Positions 17,818 to 26,365 of a DNA stretch of 64,000 nt are shown here, one piece after another. Positions within the stretch are counted from its first letter, which is position 1, and each line of letters opens with the position of its first letter. The notes beneath the pieces were generated by a model that was not told the origin of the DNA, made no database searches, and saw nothing but the letters and a program-made list of their open reading frames with translations. A program made the translations under genes and the position numbers. The DNA is from Micromonospora sp. R77 (GTDB lineage Bacteria; Actinomycetota; Actinomycetes; Mycobacteriales; Micromonosporaceae), in contig NZ_JALDST010000001.1 in assembly GCF_022747945.1 (NCBI RefSeq), forward strand, positions 5,952,001 to 6,016,000, in the 5' to 3' direction.

Positions 17818-18252
17818 TCAGGACTGTAAGCCATGGACCGTTTGCCACGAGGCGGTGTCGATGACAACCTGTTCCGTTTCGAAGGCCTCACGCTCGAACG
17901 CCTCCACGTCGACGGGTACCGGCGGCTGATCCATCAGCTCGGTGATCTCATCGGGTAGTCGCACGTTATGTGCGTCGATGTAATGCGCGAGCCCCTCTGG
18001 CCACACGAAGTACTTGCCGTCGGTCAGTTCGCTGGATCCGTTGCGGGTGCCACACAGCCGACACAGTGAGTGGCCCGCTGTAGCCACGAACCGCGTGCCA
18101 CCACGCAGGTAGGCGCTTACCCGTCGCTGGTTCGCCGCATCGGCCTCGCCGTCCACCAACAGCGCGGGGTCGGGCCAGTGCTCTTCGCCCGGCCCACACC
18201 AGTACCCGATCAGCCGTAAAGTCCGGCTGTTGGTTGCCTCGCTACTCGACAC
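17818..18252 (-). CDS. Unknown protein with Cys pair
   Basis: A 144-residue protein when read from GTG 18252, which has GAGGGG just upstream; a TTG at 18294 would add 14 residues. Features are LIGYWCGPGEEHWPDP, a HSLCRLCGTRNGSSEL segment with a CxxC zinc-knuckle-like pair, and KYFVWPEGLAHYIDAH followed by an acidic tail. The CxxC together with the early Cys may bind a metal. Similar small proteins are common in actinomycetes but I know no function. It follows the gene ending at 18298 closely and is probably in its transcript. Confidence 0.6.
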   Translation of the reverse strand: MSSSEATNSRTLRLIGYWCGPGEEHWPDPALLVDGEADAANQRRVSAYLRGGTRFVATAGHSLCRLCGTRNGSSELTDGKYFVWPEGLAHYIDAHNVRLPDEITELMDQPPVPVDVEAFEREAFETEQVVIDTASWQTVHGLQS

Positions 18253-18297
18253 GGGCCCCTCTTCGTAATCTCGGCGACGCGGGTCGAGCGTCAAAGA

Positions 18298-19158
18298 TCA
18301 GTCGACGCTGCCTGGGGGGCGGTCTGCGCTGTCTACAGCCAGTGCGGTGATGGGCACCGGAGCGACTGCCTCGCATGGAATGTGGGCTCCGGGTGGCCGG
18401 CCGAGCCATTTCGGTGGCAATCCTGAGCCGGTAGCGAGGCGATCGTCCATCGCCGTCCACACGACCATGTCTAGCAGCCGGAGATCCGCGATCAGGGGGC
18501 GCTGGCTTCCTGGCTGCGCTGCCGCCAGTTCGGGTACCGTCGGCGACACCTCCGCTCGTAGTTGAGCCAGTGTGCCCGGATGGTCGTGGAGGTACGCCGC
18601 CATCGCTTCCACGATCGCGGCGATGCGCTCTTGGCGATTGAGGCCGAACCGCTGAACCTTGAGGCTGAGATCGTCACGCTGGTAGCCGAAGGCCATTCCG
18701 ACGTAGCCGTCTAACACGGGGACGGCCCGAGGTCGGTACAGCGCGGCGAGCTTCGTGATCCTCGGGGCCCAGGCGCCGTCGAACCCGAACTGGCACGCGT
18801 GGATGACCGCGTTTAGCTGGTCGTGAGTGAGGTGGTGCAGATCCTGGTCTGCTGGGATGCGACCGATTCGATGGGCGAACTCGCGTCGGCGTGCCAGGTC
18901 GAAGTCGGCGATGTGCTTGAGCTCGATCCGGCCATTAAGGGCGTTGGCGAGCAACAGCGACCACGTGGAAACCTCGTCGAGCAGGCCGGTCGACCTGGCG
19001 CTGATACCAGCCAGGTCGTAGACAGCCCATCCACTGTGTCGGGAGGTGCAGTACGCCAAGATCCTGCTCGCTGCCTCGTCGATCGGGACCGGAGGCAGCA
19101 CATCTCCGGAGAAGCCCGCCGTTACGTCGATGGTCACCGCCGCTGTCATGGTTGGCAC
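18298..19158 (-). CDS. Unknown protein, possibly DUF6308-like
   Basis: A 286-residue soluble, largely helical protein. GTG 19158 and ATG 19149 are equally plausible starts. The block WAPRITKLAALYRPRAVPVLDG resembles the closing motif of DUF6308 proteins (a lysine-rich helix then Pro-V-x-D), but the N-terminal half is divergent, so the assignment is weak. No catalytic motif or membrane segment is visible. It heads a three-gene minus-strand run of unknown proteins. Confidence 0.6.
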   Translation of the reverse strand: MPTMTAAVTIDVTAGFSGDVLPPVPIDEAASRILAYCTSRHSGWAVYDLAGISARSTGLLDEVSTWSLLLANALNGRIELKHIADFDLARRREFAHRIGRIPADQDLHHLTHDQLNAVIHACQFGFDGAWAPRITKLAALYRPRAVPVLDGYVGMAFGYQRDDLSLKVQRFGLNRQERIAAIVEAMAAYLHDHPGTLAQLRAEVSPTVPELAAAQPGSQRPLIADLRLLDMVVWTAMDDRLATGSGLPPKWLGRPPGAHIPCEAVAPVPITALAVDSADRPPGSVD

Positions 19159-19189
19159 CGTACCGGCCGGGGGAGAGCGGCCGTGTCCC

Positions 19190-19325
19190 GTGCTTGCGCT
19201 GGCTCGACGTCGCTTCTGCCCAAGCGGCAGGGCCCCTGCGGTGCTCCATTAGATCGACTGATCGGGTTTGACGCATGCCTACGATCCCGCAGATGACGCT
19301 CCCGAGAACGCCCTCCTTGTGACAA
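19190..19325 (+). pseudogene. Short remnant of a HEAT-repeat protein gene
   Basis: One frame at 19268 gives THAYDPADDAPEN, matching THAYGPADDVPELL at 25170, the start of an actinobacterial HEAT-repeat family. Nucleotide similarity extends upstream (19188-19265 against 25095-25160). Only the first ~20 codons and leader survive; the rest is absent. It is a decayed second copy of the sequence at 25.1 kb. Confidence 0.55.
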
Positions 19326-19336
19326 AGCCGGGCGTG

Positions 19337-20374
19337 TTACTGGCTGGCGCTGGCGGTGACTCGCAGGTCCCAGCCAGGCAGGTCTTCCTCACCGTTACGG
19401 ACGAGACACGTGTGGAACCAGGTGGCGTCGGGCCGTCCGGCCTGCTCCCATCGGTGCAGCCACCACCGCAGCGCGGTCAGGGACGAGGAGTCGGCGCTGT
19501 TGGCGAGGATGGTGCCGTCGGCCAGGATAACGGCGGCGGTGGCCGCGGTGGTGTGCCCGATGCCGCGCCTGCCGTCGTCCAGGGCGACGAAGCTGCGGTG
19601 GGGTCCGCCGGCGATCACGGAGTAGGCCGTCCAGGACAGCCAGTCCAGGGGCGTGTGGTGGTAGGTCTCGGTGTGGCCGGGGCTGCGCAGCAGGCGCAGG
19701 GCGGTACGGGCGCCGGTGCGGTGCGGGTCGTCGTGGTCGCGCCAGCCGATGGATATCCATGCGGGTCGGGGATGGTCGGTGTGGTGGTCCACCCAGCGGC
19801 CGGGGAGGGTCAGGGCGTCGTCGACGGCGGTGGGGGTGCTCTGGGCGTACCCGCCGAAGGTGACCGTTTCGACGTGGGGGTGTCCCGCGGTCAGGGTGAT
19901 GGTGGCGACGAGGGTGGTGGACGGCTGGGCGGCGATGGGTAGGCAGGCCACGATCCGGCCGCCCGGGGCGAGTTGATCCACCCAGGCTCGGGGTAGGCGC
20001 GGGGGCGTGCACCAGGCAACGATGCGCTGGTAGGGGGCGTGGGGCGGGTAGCCGTTCATGCCGTCTGCGGTGCGGCAGGTGATGGTGGTGATGCCGCGTT
20101 GGCGGTGCAGGCGGTCCGCCCACGCGGTGAGGTGGTCGCTGATGTCGACGCTCGTCACGCGCCCGGTCGCGCCGGCGCGGGCGGCGAGGAGCGCCCCGGA
20201 GTATCCGGTACCGGTGCCGATCTCCAGCACGTTGTCCCCGTCGCGCACGTCCAGGGCGATCACGTCGCGGTGGATGGCCTCGGCCGTAGAGCGGTGCAGG
20301 GTCTCTCCGCGGTCCTCGTTATGGACGTAGAACTGCTCGGGAACGCTGGCGAGCAGCGGGTCGACAGCGGTCAT
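19337..20374 (-). CDS. Protein-L-isoaspartate O-methyltransferase homologue
   Basis: A 345-residue SAM-dependent methyltransferase of the PIMT family. ATG 20374 follows a strong GGAAGGAG. The family's front section is present (HRSTAEAIHRDVIAL), then motif I VLEIGTGTGYSGALLA (about 60-75), the acidic loop VTSVDIS, and the post-motif strand YQRIVAWCTPP. The C-terminal ~150 residues go beyond a housekeeping PIMT (about 210 residues) and form an extra domain ending near WHRWEQAG. Extended PIMTs are found with modified-peptide clusters and in stand-alone loci; no precursor peptide was seen here. It lies 68 bases behind a nuclease-like gene and is probably co-transcribed. Confidence 0.82.
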   Translation of the reverse strand: MTAVDPLLASVPEQFYVHNEDRGETLHRSTAEAIHRDVIALDVRDGDNVLEIGTGTGYSGALLAARAGATGRVTSVDISDHLTAWADRLHRQRGITTITCRTADGMNGYPPHAPYQRIVAWCTPPRLPRAWVDQLAPGGRIVACLPIAAQPSTTLVATITLTAGHPHVETVTFGGYAQSTPTAVDDALTLPGRWVDHHTDHPRPAWISIGWRDHDDPHRTGARTALRLLRSPGHTETYHHTPLDWLSWTAYSVIAGGPHRSFVALDDGRRGIGHTTAATAAVILADGTILANSADSSSLTALRWWLHRWEQAGRPDATWFHTCLVRNGEEDLPGWDLRVTASASQ

Positions 20375-20442
20375 GACACTCCTTCCGCAGACGATCGGTG
20401 ACTCGACAGGCGCCGTCCTCACCGGGCCGGAGCGGGGCGTGC

Positions 20443-21858
20443 TCAGCCCTGCCCGTCGGTGGCGCGGACGACGAGGATCGTGCCGTCCCGGCCCAGCGAG
20501 AACACCTCACCCGGCGGGCGGACGTCCGACCATCGGCGGAAGATGCCCGGTGCCGCCCGCAGGTAGGGGCCGATCCGACCCTCCGCGAGATGCCGGTACA
20601 GATCGCTCTCCACACCCCGGAACACCTCCAGCGCCCGGCCCCCGGGCAGCGGCGCGTAGTAGCGGGTGCCCTCGGCCCGCAGGCCATTGCGCAACCGCAC
20701 TGTCTGGGCGGTGCTCGACGCCCACGGCAGGTCCGGCTCGAACAGGGCAGCCTGCGCCGGTGCGGCCGGCTCCCCGCGTTGCCGCGGCGTGGCGTACCCG
20801 CGGGCCGCCCCGTTGTCGCCCGCGAAGAGCAGCGTGGTCGCCGCCACCGCCCGGGTCAGGATCTGGGTGAACCAGCCACGCCGCTCGGCAGGGATGTCGA
20901 ACACGTCGGGCGCCCCGGGCGGTAGCTCCTCGGCGGGCGGAACCTCTGCATCGGTGGCCGGGGGAGCGCCATCTGTGGGTACCTCCAAGGCGCGGGCCTC
21001 GTCCGGTGCGGCGGGCCGGGGCTGCCAATCCTGGTCGTCGGGGCTGGCGCGCAGCAGCTCGTCCAGGTCGTCGTCCGCACCGGACCACAGCTCGTCGTCA
21101 CCCGGCGGGTCAAGAACATACGACGTGATCCGGCTTCCGGTCAGGCACAAGGCCACCATCAGCGCCGGCTGGCTGCGCCCGGCCACCCGTAGCGCGTCGA
21201 CCTGCACCGCGGCCCGCGCCAGTTGCCCGTACGCGAAGCTGGGTGGTTGGTGGGTGCCCTTGCATTCCAGGATCACGATCTTCACACCGCTGCGCCGCCC
21301 GGAACTGTGGTGCCCGAGCAGGATGTAGTCCGGCCGCTTCTTCGTCCTGGACGTGGTGTCCACCGCGCCGACGCCGTCGATGAAGCCGGCCTTCAGCGCC
21401 ACCTCCGCGTCGACCGCATGGAAGTCCCAATCGGGATACTGTCGGCGCAGCACCGCCTTCGCGACCACCAACGCCAGCCCGATGCCCAACTGCTCGGACT
21501 GCGCCACCTTGTGGTGGTGGACCACGTTACCGGCGTGCCGGGACAGGGCGAGACAGCCGTCGCGCGCGGTCAGCGTCGCGCAGTAGCGCACGTGCGCCCA
21601 GTGTCGTGCCACCTGCGCCAGGGGCGAGGCGGTCAGGAACGTCGTGGCCACGCCCACCTCGTGCAGCACCTGCGCCGGGCTGGTACGCACCGCCGGGCCG
21701 ATCCGCACGGGCGACGGTGTCTTGCCGTACCGGTAGGCCTCGTAGTCCTTGGCCTTCTCCTTGGCATACCGGAGCACCTCGGTGACGACCTGCTCGGAGG
21801 ACCGGACCGCGAGCGTGGACTCGCGCCCGAGTGATCGGACGAGCGAGTCGAGGTCCAC
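20443..21858 (-). CDS. PD-(D/E)XK-like nuclease domain protein
   Basis: A 471-residue protein from GTG 21858, favoured because GGGGGTGG lies just upstream; the longer ATG 21951 start adds 31 unconvincing residues. A restriction-like core is visible: KKRPDYILLG (Asp177), then VKIVILECKGTH (Glu198, Lys200), the D-(x)n-E-x-K pattern of PD-(D/E)XK nucleases. The following helix SFAYGQLARAAVQVDAL also suits this fold. An acidic Pro-rich linker (about 285-335) precedes a separate C-terminal domain of ~130 residues. It is probably a DNA-targeting enzyme. A defence or toxin role with the downstream methyltransferase is possible but unproven. Confidence 0.7.
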   Translation of the reverse strand: MDLDSLVRSLGRESTLAVRSSEQVVTEVLRYAKEKAKDYEAYRYGKTPSPVRIGPAVRTSPAQVLHEVGVATTFLTASPLAQVARHWAHVRYCATLTARDGCLALSRHAGNVVHHHKVAQSEQLGIGLALVVAKAVLRRQYPDWDFHAVDAEVALKAGFIDGVGAVDTTSRTKKRPDYILLGHHSSGRRSGVKIVILECKGTHQPPSFAYGQLARAAVQVDALRVAGRSQPALMVALCLTGSRITSYVLDPPGDDELWSGADDDLDELLRASPDDQDWQPRPAAPDEARALEVPTDGAPPATDAEVPPAEELPPGAPDVFDIPAERRGWFTQILTRAVAATTLLFAGDNGAARGYATPRQRGEPAAPAQAALFEPDLPWASSTAQTVRLRNGLRAEGTRYYAPLPGGRALEVFRGVESDLYRHLAEGRIGPYLRAAPGIFRRWSDVRPPGEVFSLGRDGTILVVRATDGQG

Positions 21859-21951
21859 CGGCCACCCCCGATGCGGCGTCCTTGTTCGAGCCAGGCACTC
21901 ACAGTCATCGAAAGATGGCAGAGTGTCAATGTTTCTGCCGGGGTGCGACAT

Positions 21952-22507
21952 AACGCTTCTCAGCCGGCCTCCGCCGCGAGAGACTGTGCAATGCGCCGGC
22001 GAAGGCTCGCGGCGCGCGCATTAGGGAAGCGGGCCGGCAGCGGTTGCTTCGCGGCGCGGGCCCGTCGAGCAGTCACGTAAACGACCCGCTGAGGCGAGGT
22101 ACCGAGGGGCAACCATGTGCTGCGGCCGGCCGCGCACCCTGAGTGCGGCTGTCTACCAGGAGTCGTCATTCTTGGGTCGCCGCGTCCGGTGTCCGGCTTG
22201 GCCCCAGGACTTGGGCGGTGCACTGCGGTCCTGCTCGCGCCACTGCCTGGTGGTCTCGGCGCTGAGCGTGCGGATCTGTCCGGCGTCCCTGCCCTTTCAG
22301 GCGTCACCGCCAGCCGTACCGGACGGGGCGCACGTCTACCGCCCCCGGCTGGCACGCTTCTCTGATCGGCCGTTACTTCTCGTCGACGTGGTGTAGAACC
22401 GGCCACTGACTTGATCCAATCGTCGAACGCTGTGGCGGCACGGAGGTTTCCGGTCCCGCGGTCGGTAGGACAGAAGGGGGTCAGCAGCTGCCCCCGGCGG
22501 CCGACGT
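21952..22507. other. Intergenic stretch, no gene supported
   Basis: About 550 bases between the nuclease gene and the Imm1 gene. Both strands are open over long runs but the products are Arg/Pro/Ala-rich and unlike real proteins. I see no repeat or clear terminator. Confidence 0.35.
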
Positions 22508-22924
22508 TCACTCGCTGGCAGCTACCAGGTGCGGCGGTTCACCGCCGGTCTTGAGGAAAGTAACTGCCAGTTGTATCGCCGTCTCAGGCCGAAGTTGTAG
22601 GTGCTCAGCCGGGTATTCGGTGGGCACTCCGCCGAAATCGAAGTGGAGCCCTTCGGTCGGGGTATTCGCTGTGGGGTCGTGGAGGTAGCCGCCGTCGTCG
22701 GCGATGTGTACCGCGAAGGCGTGGGTGGGGTGACCAAGCCCGATCTGGATGCCGGGCGGCAGTTCGTCCGGGTCGTCGTTGGTGTCGCTGAAGATGGTCA
22801 AAACGACGGGCTCGCCTGCCTGCTGGATCTCGCGGAGGAGGGACTCCATGGCGTTGGGGTCGGTCAGTTCAACCTCGTGGTTGTCGCGTTGGTCGCCTCG
22901 GTCGTAGGTCCAGGTCATCTTCAT
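22508..22924 (-). CDS. Imm1 family immunity protein
   Basis: A 138-residue acidic protein from ATG 22924 (MKMTWTYDRGD), preceded by GGAAAGG. The strand-turn-helix opening with NAMESLLREIQQAG, the central VVLTIFSD and the LQIG/HPTHAFAVHIAD strands resemble Imm1, a family known as the immunity partner of deaminase-superfamily toxins. Its ATG overlaps the TGA of the upstream deaminase gene as ATGA, exactly the coupling expected of a toxin-immunity pair. The high acidic content suits blocking a nucleic-acid-binding toxin. Confidence 0.8.
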   Translation of the reverse strand: MKMTWTYDRGDQRDNHEVELTDPNAMESLLREIQQAGEPVVLTIFSDTNDDPDELPPGIQIGLGHPTHAFAVHIADDGGYLHDPTANTPTEGLHFDFGGVPTEYPAEHLQLRPETAIQLAVTFLKTGGEPPHLVAASE

Positions 22925-23400
22925 GCGATCGCCTTTCCGTTTCCGGTGTAGGTGCGCCAATGGCGTACCTGACCGTCATCGTCGCGTACGTAGACGGCCA
23001 GCTGCGCGCCGGCCGGCAAGAGCCGAGAGAGGATCTTCTCGCAGCCGTAAGGGGTGTAATCGCAGGGCGGATTGTTCGTCACCACAGCCGCCTGGGTGAC
23101 GTGGTCGCGGCGCATCCGGGCGGCGAGCTTGGCCTCTAGATGGTCGGTGGTGGTAGCGATGAGCTTGTAGGCCGGCTTGAGGTCCGCAGCGGCGGCCGGG
23201 TCACGGCCAGACTTCATGGGAATCCGCTCACCACCGATCAACGCCACACCGGAGGTTGGGTCCTTGGCTTGCCGTCGGGGCAGGTCCCGAGCGGCATCCG
23301 TTAATTCTTCGGGTAACGGCTCGTGTGGAGCCGGAGTTGCCGTTGCACTCGCTGTAGTGCCTGCGTCGGGCGGTGGGCCGATGTCGCTGCCACCGCCCAT
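22921..23400 (-). CDS. SCP1.201/DddA-like cytidine deaminase toxin
   Basis: A 159-residue protein from ATG 23400. The frame is open far upstream, but that part is antisense of the neighbouring gene. The C-terminal ~90 residues show the deaminase core: DHLEAKLAARMRR gives the zinc-ligand His87 and catalytic Glu89 (H-x-E), and NNPPCDYTPYGCEKIL gives Cys113 and Cys120, followed by LLPAGAQLAVYV. This order matches SCP1.201-like deaminases, the family of the double-stranded-DNA deaminase DddA. Residues 1-40 are a Pro/Thr/Ala-rich linker. No signal peptide or large carrier is fused, so delivery must be in trans. The downstream Imm1 gene overlaps its stop. Confidence 0.8.
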   Translation of the reverse strand: MGGGSDIGPPPDAGTTASATATPAPHEPLPEELTDAARDLPRRQAKDPTSGVALIGGERIPMKSGRDPAAAADLKPAYKLIATTTDHLEAKLAARMRRDHVTQAAVVTNNPPCDYTPYGCEKILSRLLPAGAQLAVYVRDDDGQVRHWRTYTGNGKAIA

Positions 23401-23402
23401 GG

Positions 23403-23930
23403 TCAGTTTCCCAGGTCGCCGACCTGCCGGGCCTGCGCCAGCGTCGTATCGACGTGCTGTCGGGCTTCGGTGCCGTGCGTCCGGACGGTGGCCAGGACCT
23501 GCAGCACCTGCTGCAGACGCGACAGTGTCGGACCGGGTTGCCCTCCCTGCAAGGCCGCCGTGACCAGCCGCCGCGCCTCGTCGACCGCGGATGCCGCTGC
23601 GGTAAGGTGCCCGTCGATGGCGGTCAGCGCGGCCACTACCGGCGTGAGCGCCGCGATCGTCTCCTGCGGTGACGGCTGTTGAGCTACGGCGCTTAGCGAC
23701 TGCGATGCCTCGCCCAAAAGCCCATCGGCCTGCGCCAGCCGAGACCGAGCCTGCCCGAGTACTTCTCGCGCGCGAGACAACCCCACAGTGATGCCAGCGA
23801 ATCCAGAGGCTACCGCCCGAGCGGCGACCTGCTCGATCGCGTGATCGACAGCCCCAGCCTCCTGCTGCGTCCGTTCCAGCCCGGCCGCCATCGCCTGCAG
23901 ATCGGCCCCAATGGTGTCGGTCAGCGACAT
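23403..23930 (-). CDS. Helical partner of deaminase toxin, possibly DUF6244
   Basis: A 175-residue all-helical protein from ATG 23930, with GGAGG nine bases upstream. It reads as long amphipathic helices (LQAMAAGLERTQQEAGAVD, LSRAREVLGQARSRLAQ, LQQVLQVLATVRTHG) rich in Ala, Gln and Val, like WXG100-type or coiled-coil secretion partners, and it resembles what I recall of the DUF6244 family. It ends two bases before the deaminase start, so the two are coupled. It may be a chaperone or delivery module for the toxin. A decayed relative lies at 13.2-13.4 kb. Confidence 0.65.
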   Translation of the reverse strand: MSLTDTIGADLQAMAAGLERTQQEAGAVDHAIEQVAARAVASGFAGITVGLSRAREVLGQARSRLAQADGLLGEASQSLSAVAQQPSPQETIAALTPVVAALTAIDGHLTAAASAVDEARRLVTAALQGGQPGPTLSRLQQVLQVLATVRTHGTEARQHVDTTLAQARQVGDLGN

Positions 23931-24374
23931 CGCACCACCCTCCGGCTCCCAATCCCCATAGAACCGTGGCAGCGTAAAGACGAGCACCGGTGGAGCACAA
24001 CCGGTCGCCCACAGCTGCACTGGACGTTTGGCATTCTGCCCCGGTGGCGCTCGCCCTCGTCAGCGACTTGCAGCCCCTCGCCATCCCAGTGTCGGCTCGG
24101 ACTTGTAAGACGAGGGTGACGGTCGCGCAGCTCGCCGAGGACTGGGGGACCCGATGACGGTGCTGCCAGCGTAACTCGTCGGCATCGTCGACAGCCGTCA
24201 GGCAGGCACGTTTGTGCGGCCGGAGATGGCGTGACGGGCTGCACCGACCTGTACAAGTTGTGGAGCGGGGTCAATTGACTTTGCCGCATTCGTTGTACCC
24301 GATGACCAGCGCATATGGTGCCTAAGAGGCATGAGGCTGTTAGCCGATGACGGAACCATTAGGTGGCTGGAGAG
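23931..24374. other. Intergenic upstream of toxin cassette
   Basis: About 440 bases that must contain the toxin cassette promoter. No gene, repeat or hairpin of note is visible. The G+C content dips slightly near 24240-24330, as promoter regions often do. Confidence 0.35.
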
Positions 24375-24977
24375 CTACCGCAGGCCCCCGGCCAGCAGTT
24401 CGGATCGGCAAGGCCCGCAATTGGCGGCCAGGCTTCCACGGTGATGGGGGCAATGATCAGCCGTGCGAACAAAGGAGGACGCGGCTGGGCGTCGTAGTGC
24501 TCCGCTCGAGGTAGCGGTTCGCTGCGGGATATGGCCTCTGGGAGGCTGCCGGTGCCCGGCCGGCACGGTGCGGTGGCCGCGCAGCTTCATGTGGTCTTCC
24601 TCTGCTTCGGGTGACAGCCCATGGCTGTCACCCCTGGTGGCGTCATTTGGCACCCCGCCGCGCTGGTTGTCACCCCCTAGCGTGCCCGGGCGCCCGGTCA
24701 GGAGACGGTAGATTCGGGTGGCGACGGAGGCGACCTGGCGGACGGCCAGCCGGCCGAGGTGCACCAGTTTCGCCAGGGTGCGTTGCACGGTGCGAACCGA
24801 GACGCCGGCGTAGTCGGCGATCGTGGCCACGGACGGCCAGGCGTCTCCATCGCGGTTGGTGTGCGCGGCGATGGCGACCATGATGAGCCGTTCGGTGGGG
24901 CGGAGGTCCTTGGAAGCCAGGAGAGTTGCCTTCACGGCGGCGGCGCCTCCAGGGTACGGAGAACTTGAGATGTTCAC
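24375..24977 (-). CDS. Helix-turn-helix DNA-binding protein
   Basis: A 200-residue protein. Residues 25-90 form a winged helix of the type seen in plasmid replication and phage proteins: RPTERLIMVAIAAHTNRDG, then WPSVATIADYAGVSVRTVQR (recognition helix) and LAKLVHLGRLAVRQ (wing). The second half is Arg/Pro/His-rich and poorly structured; its last ~80 residues may be read-through after loss of the true stop or domain. It may come from an integrated element. Function beyond DNA binding is unknown. Confidence 0.6.
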   Translation of the reverse strand: MNISSSPYPGGAAAVKATLLASKDLRPTERLIMVAIAAHTNRDGDAWPSVATIADYAGVSVRTVQRTLAKLVHLGRLAVRQVASVATRIYRLLTGRPGTLGGDNQRGGVPNDATRGDSHGLSPEAEEDHMKLRGHRTVPAGHRQPPRGHIPQRTATSSGALRRPAASSFVRTADHCPHHRGSLAANCGPCRSELLAGGLR

Positions 24978-25089
24978 TGGTCACGACTCCGATGATCGAT
25001 CTTGTCGAGGCGGGCGCCATGTGAAGCCCGCGCCGACGTGATCCACGCTCATCTCTGCGGCAAGGTCAAGTCAACGCGACCAATCAGCC

Positions 25090-25512
25090 AGCGCGGTGCT
25101 TGCCCTGCGCTGGGCCGACGCCGTTTCTCCGCAACATTGGTGCTCGACGAGATCGACTGGTCACCGTTGACGCACGCCTACGGCCCCGCGGATGACGTTC
25201 CCGAGCTGCTACGCCCATGCCGCCGACCACTTCGACGAGCTGTGGGAACGCCCCTTCGTCAGGGCTCGTCCATCCGCAGTCGTGGCGGCCGTGCCGCTTT
25301 CATTGCCGACCTTGCCCGGACAGCGCCCGCCCGGCGAGCCGCGTTCGCCTGGATGTCAGGGGATGCACGCTGATCCCCGGCACGCCTCCGGCGACTCCTT
25401 GGAGGCCGCCCGCGCAGCGGTGACGGCTCAGCCGCCGCTGCCACTCGACGACCCGGACCGCGACGTCCGGGCGGCCGCAGCATGCGTCCTGGCCCAGACC
25501 GTAGGCCGTTAA
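25090..25512 (+). pseudogene. Degraded HEAT-repeat protein gene
   Basis: A frame from about 25140 gives LDEIDWSPLTHAYGPADDVPELL, the usual start of an actinobacterial HEAT-repeat family. Near 25210 the coding signal moves to another frame, and at 25395-25512 one frame gives LDDPDRDVRAAAACVLAQTVG, a C-terminal HEAT unit ending at TAA. The middle (a normal member is several hundred residues) is missing. It is an internally deleted, frameshifted gene; its 3' end abuts an IS5 remnant. Confidence 0.6.
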
Positions 25513-25735
25513 GGGGAGGGTCTCGTAGTCGCGGACGAGTCGCCGGTGTTGCATCAGCCAGCCGAAGGTTCGTTCGACGACCCATCGGTGGGGCTGAACG
25601 TGGAAGCTCTTCCCGGCACGGCGGGGAACCCGCTCGACGTCGATGCCGAGCCGGGTGCCGTGGGTGCGCACGGCGGTGTTGTAGCCGCCGTCGACCCACG
25701 CCTTGACCACAGGTGGATGGTCTGCGGGGACGCAC
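25505..25735 (-). pseudogene. IS5-family transposase C-terminal remnant
   Basis: One frame gives KAWVDGGYNTAV, then GKSFHVQPHRWVVERTFGWL and HRRLVRDYETLP. This is the end of an IS5-type DDE transposase, with the last catalytic Glu in WVVERTFGW. The N-terminal half is missing and the frame runs out into unrelated sequence on both sides. It cannot make an active enzyme. Confidence 0.75.
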
Positions 25736-25948
25736 GGGTGGAGCCTTCCCTGAACGAGCGGCCCGGACCCCGTTGCGCACTGTCCGCACGCGACGTAGTG
25801 AGCCCTTGCCGCCAACGCGGGCAAGGAAGCTGCGACCTGGGCAATTGAGCGCTCTGAAGGAATCGATTGATTTCCACCGACGATGCTGATGTCCATCGGC
25901 GGGGCGTCAGCCGCCGGACGGACGAACGGAAACGATCAGAGGAGAGCC

Positions 25949-26338
25949 ATGAGGAAAAGCGTGCAACGTGTGGCGGTCATGCTCGGCGTCGTTGCGGCGA
26001 CGGCAACCACGTTCGCTGCGCCGGCCCAGGCCGACGGCCGCGGGGACTGCCCGGGCGAGTATGTCTGCTTGTGGTGGGACCGGAACTTCACTGGGCTGCG
26101 CTGGCAGGGCAAGTACGACAACAGCAGTATCGGCACCGCGAACGACAAGGCGTCCTCGGCGTTCAACAACGGCAGGACTTGCTGGGCCTACCTCTGGACC
26201 GATCCCGGTTACGCGGGCACGTACCTGCCCATGGCGCTCGGGTCCTACCGGGCCTACATGAACAGCGATCCCGGTCCGAGCCCGGTCGGCTCCTGGGAAG
26301 ACATCGTCTCCTCGGTCCACTGGTGTTCGCCGCGCTGA
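25949..26338 (+). CDS. Secreted peptidase inhibitor family I36-like protein
   Basis: A 129-residue exported protein. ATG 25949 follows GGAGAG at 25941; a longer frame upstream is less likely. Residues 1-30 are a signal peptide ending AQADG. The mature part has the I36/beta-gamma-crystallin pattern: CPGEYVCLWWDRNFTG (Cys pair and aromatic core), SSAFNNGRTCWAYLWTDPGY and a final VHWC. Family founders inhibit metalloproteases, but many actinobacterial members are only small secreted Greek-key proteins. It lies 27 bases before a lipoprotein gene, so both may be co-expressed at the surface. Confidence 0.78.
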   Translation: MRKSVQRVAVMLGVVAATATTFAAPAQADGRGDCPGEYVCLWWDRNFTGLRWQGKYDNSSIGTANDKASSAFNNGRTCWAYLWTDPGYAGTYLPMALGSYRAYMNSDPGPSPVGSWEDIVSSVHWCSPR

Positions 26339-26365
26339 CCGCACGCTGAATAGGAAGGTTGGCTG

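Noticed and set aside
19268..19942. A 224-codon plus-strand ORF
   Set aside because: It runs antisense to the methyltransferase; only its first ~20 codons matter, as a HEAT-protein remnant.
23401..24084. The long 5' extension of the deaminase frame
   Set aside because: It overlaps the helical-protein gene in another frame and reads as Gly/Arg-rich noise; the family N-terminus and ATG 23400 fit better.
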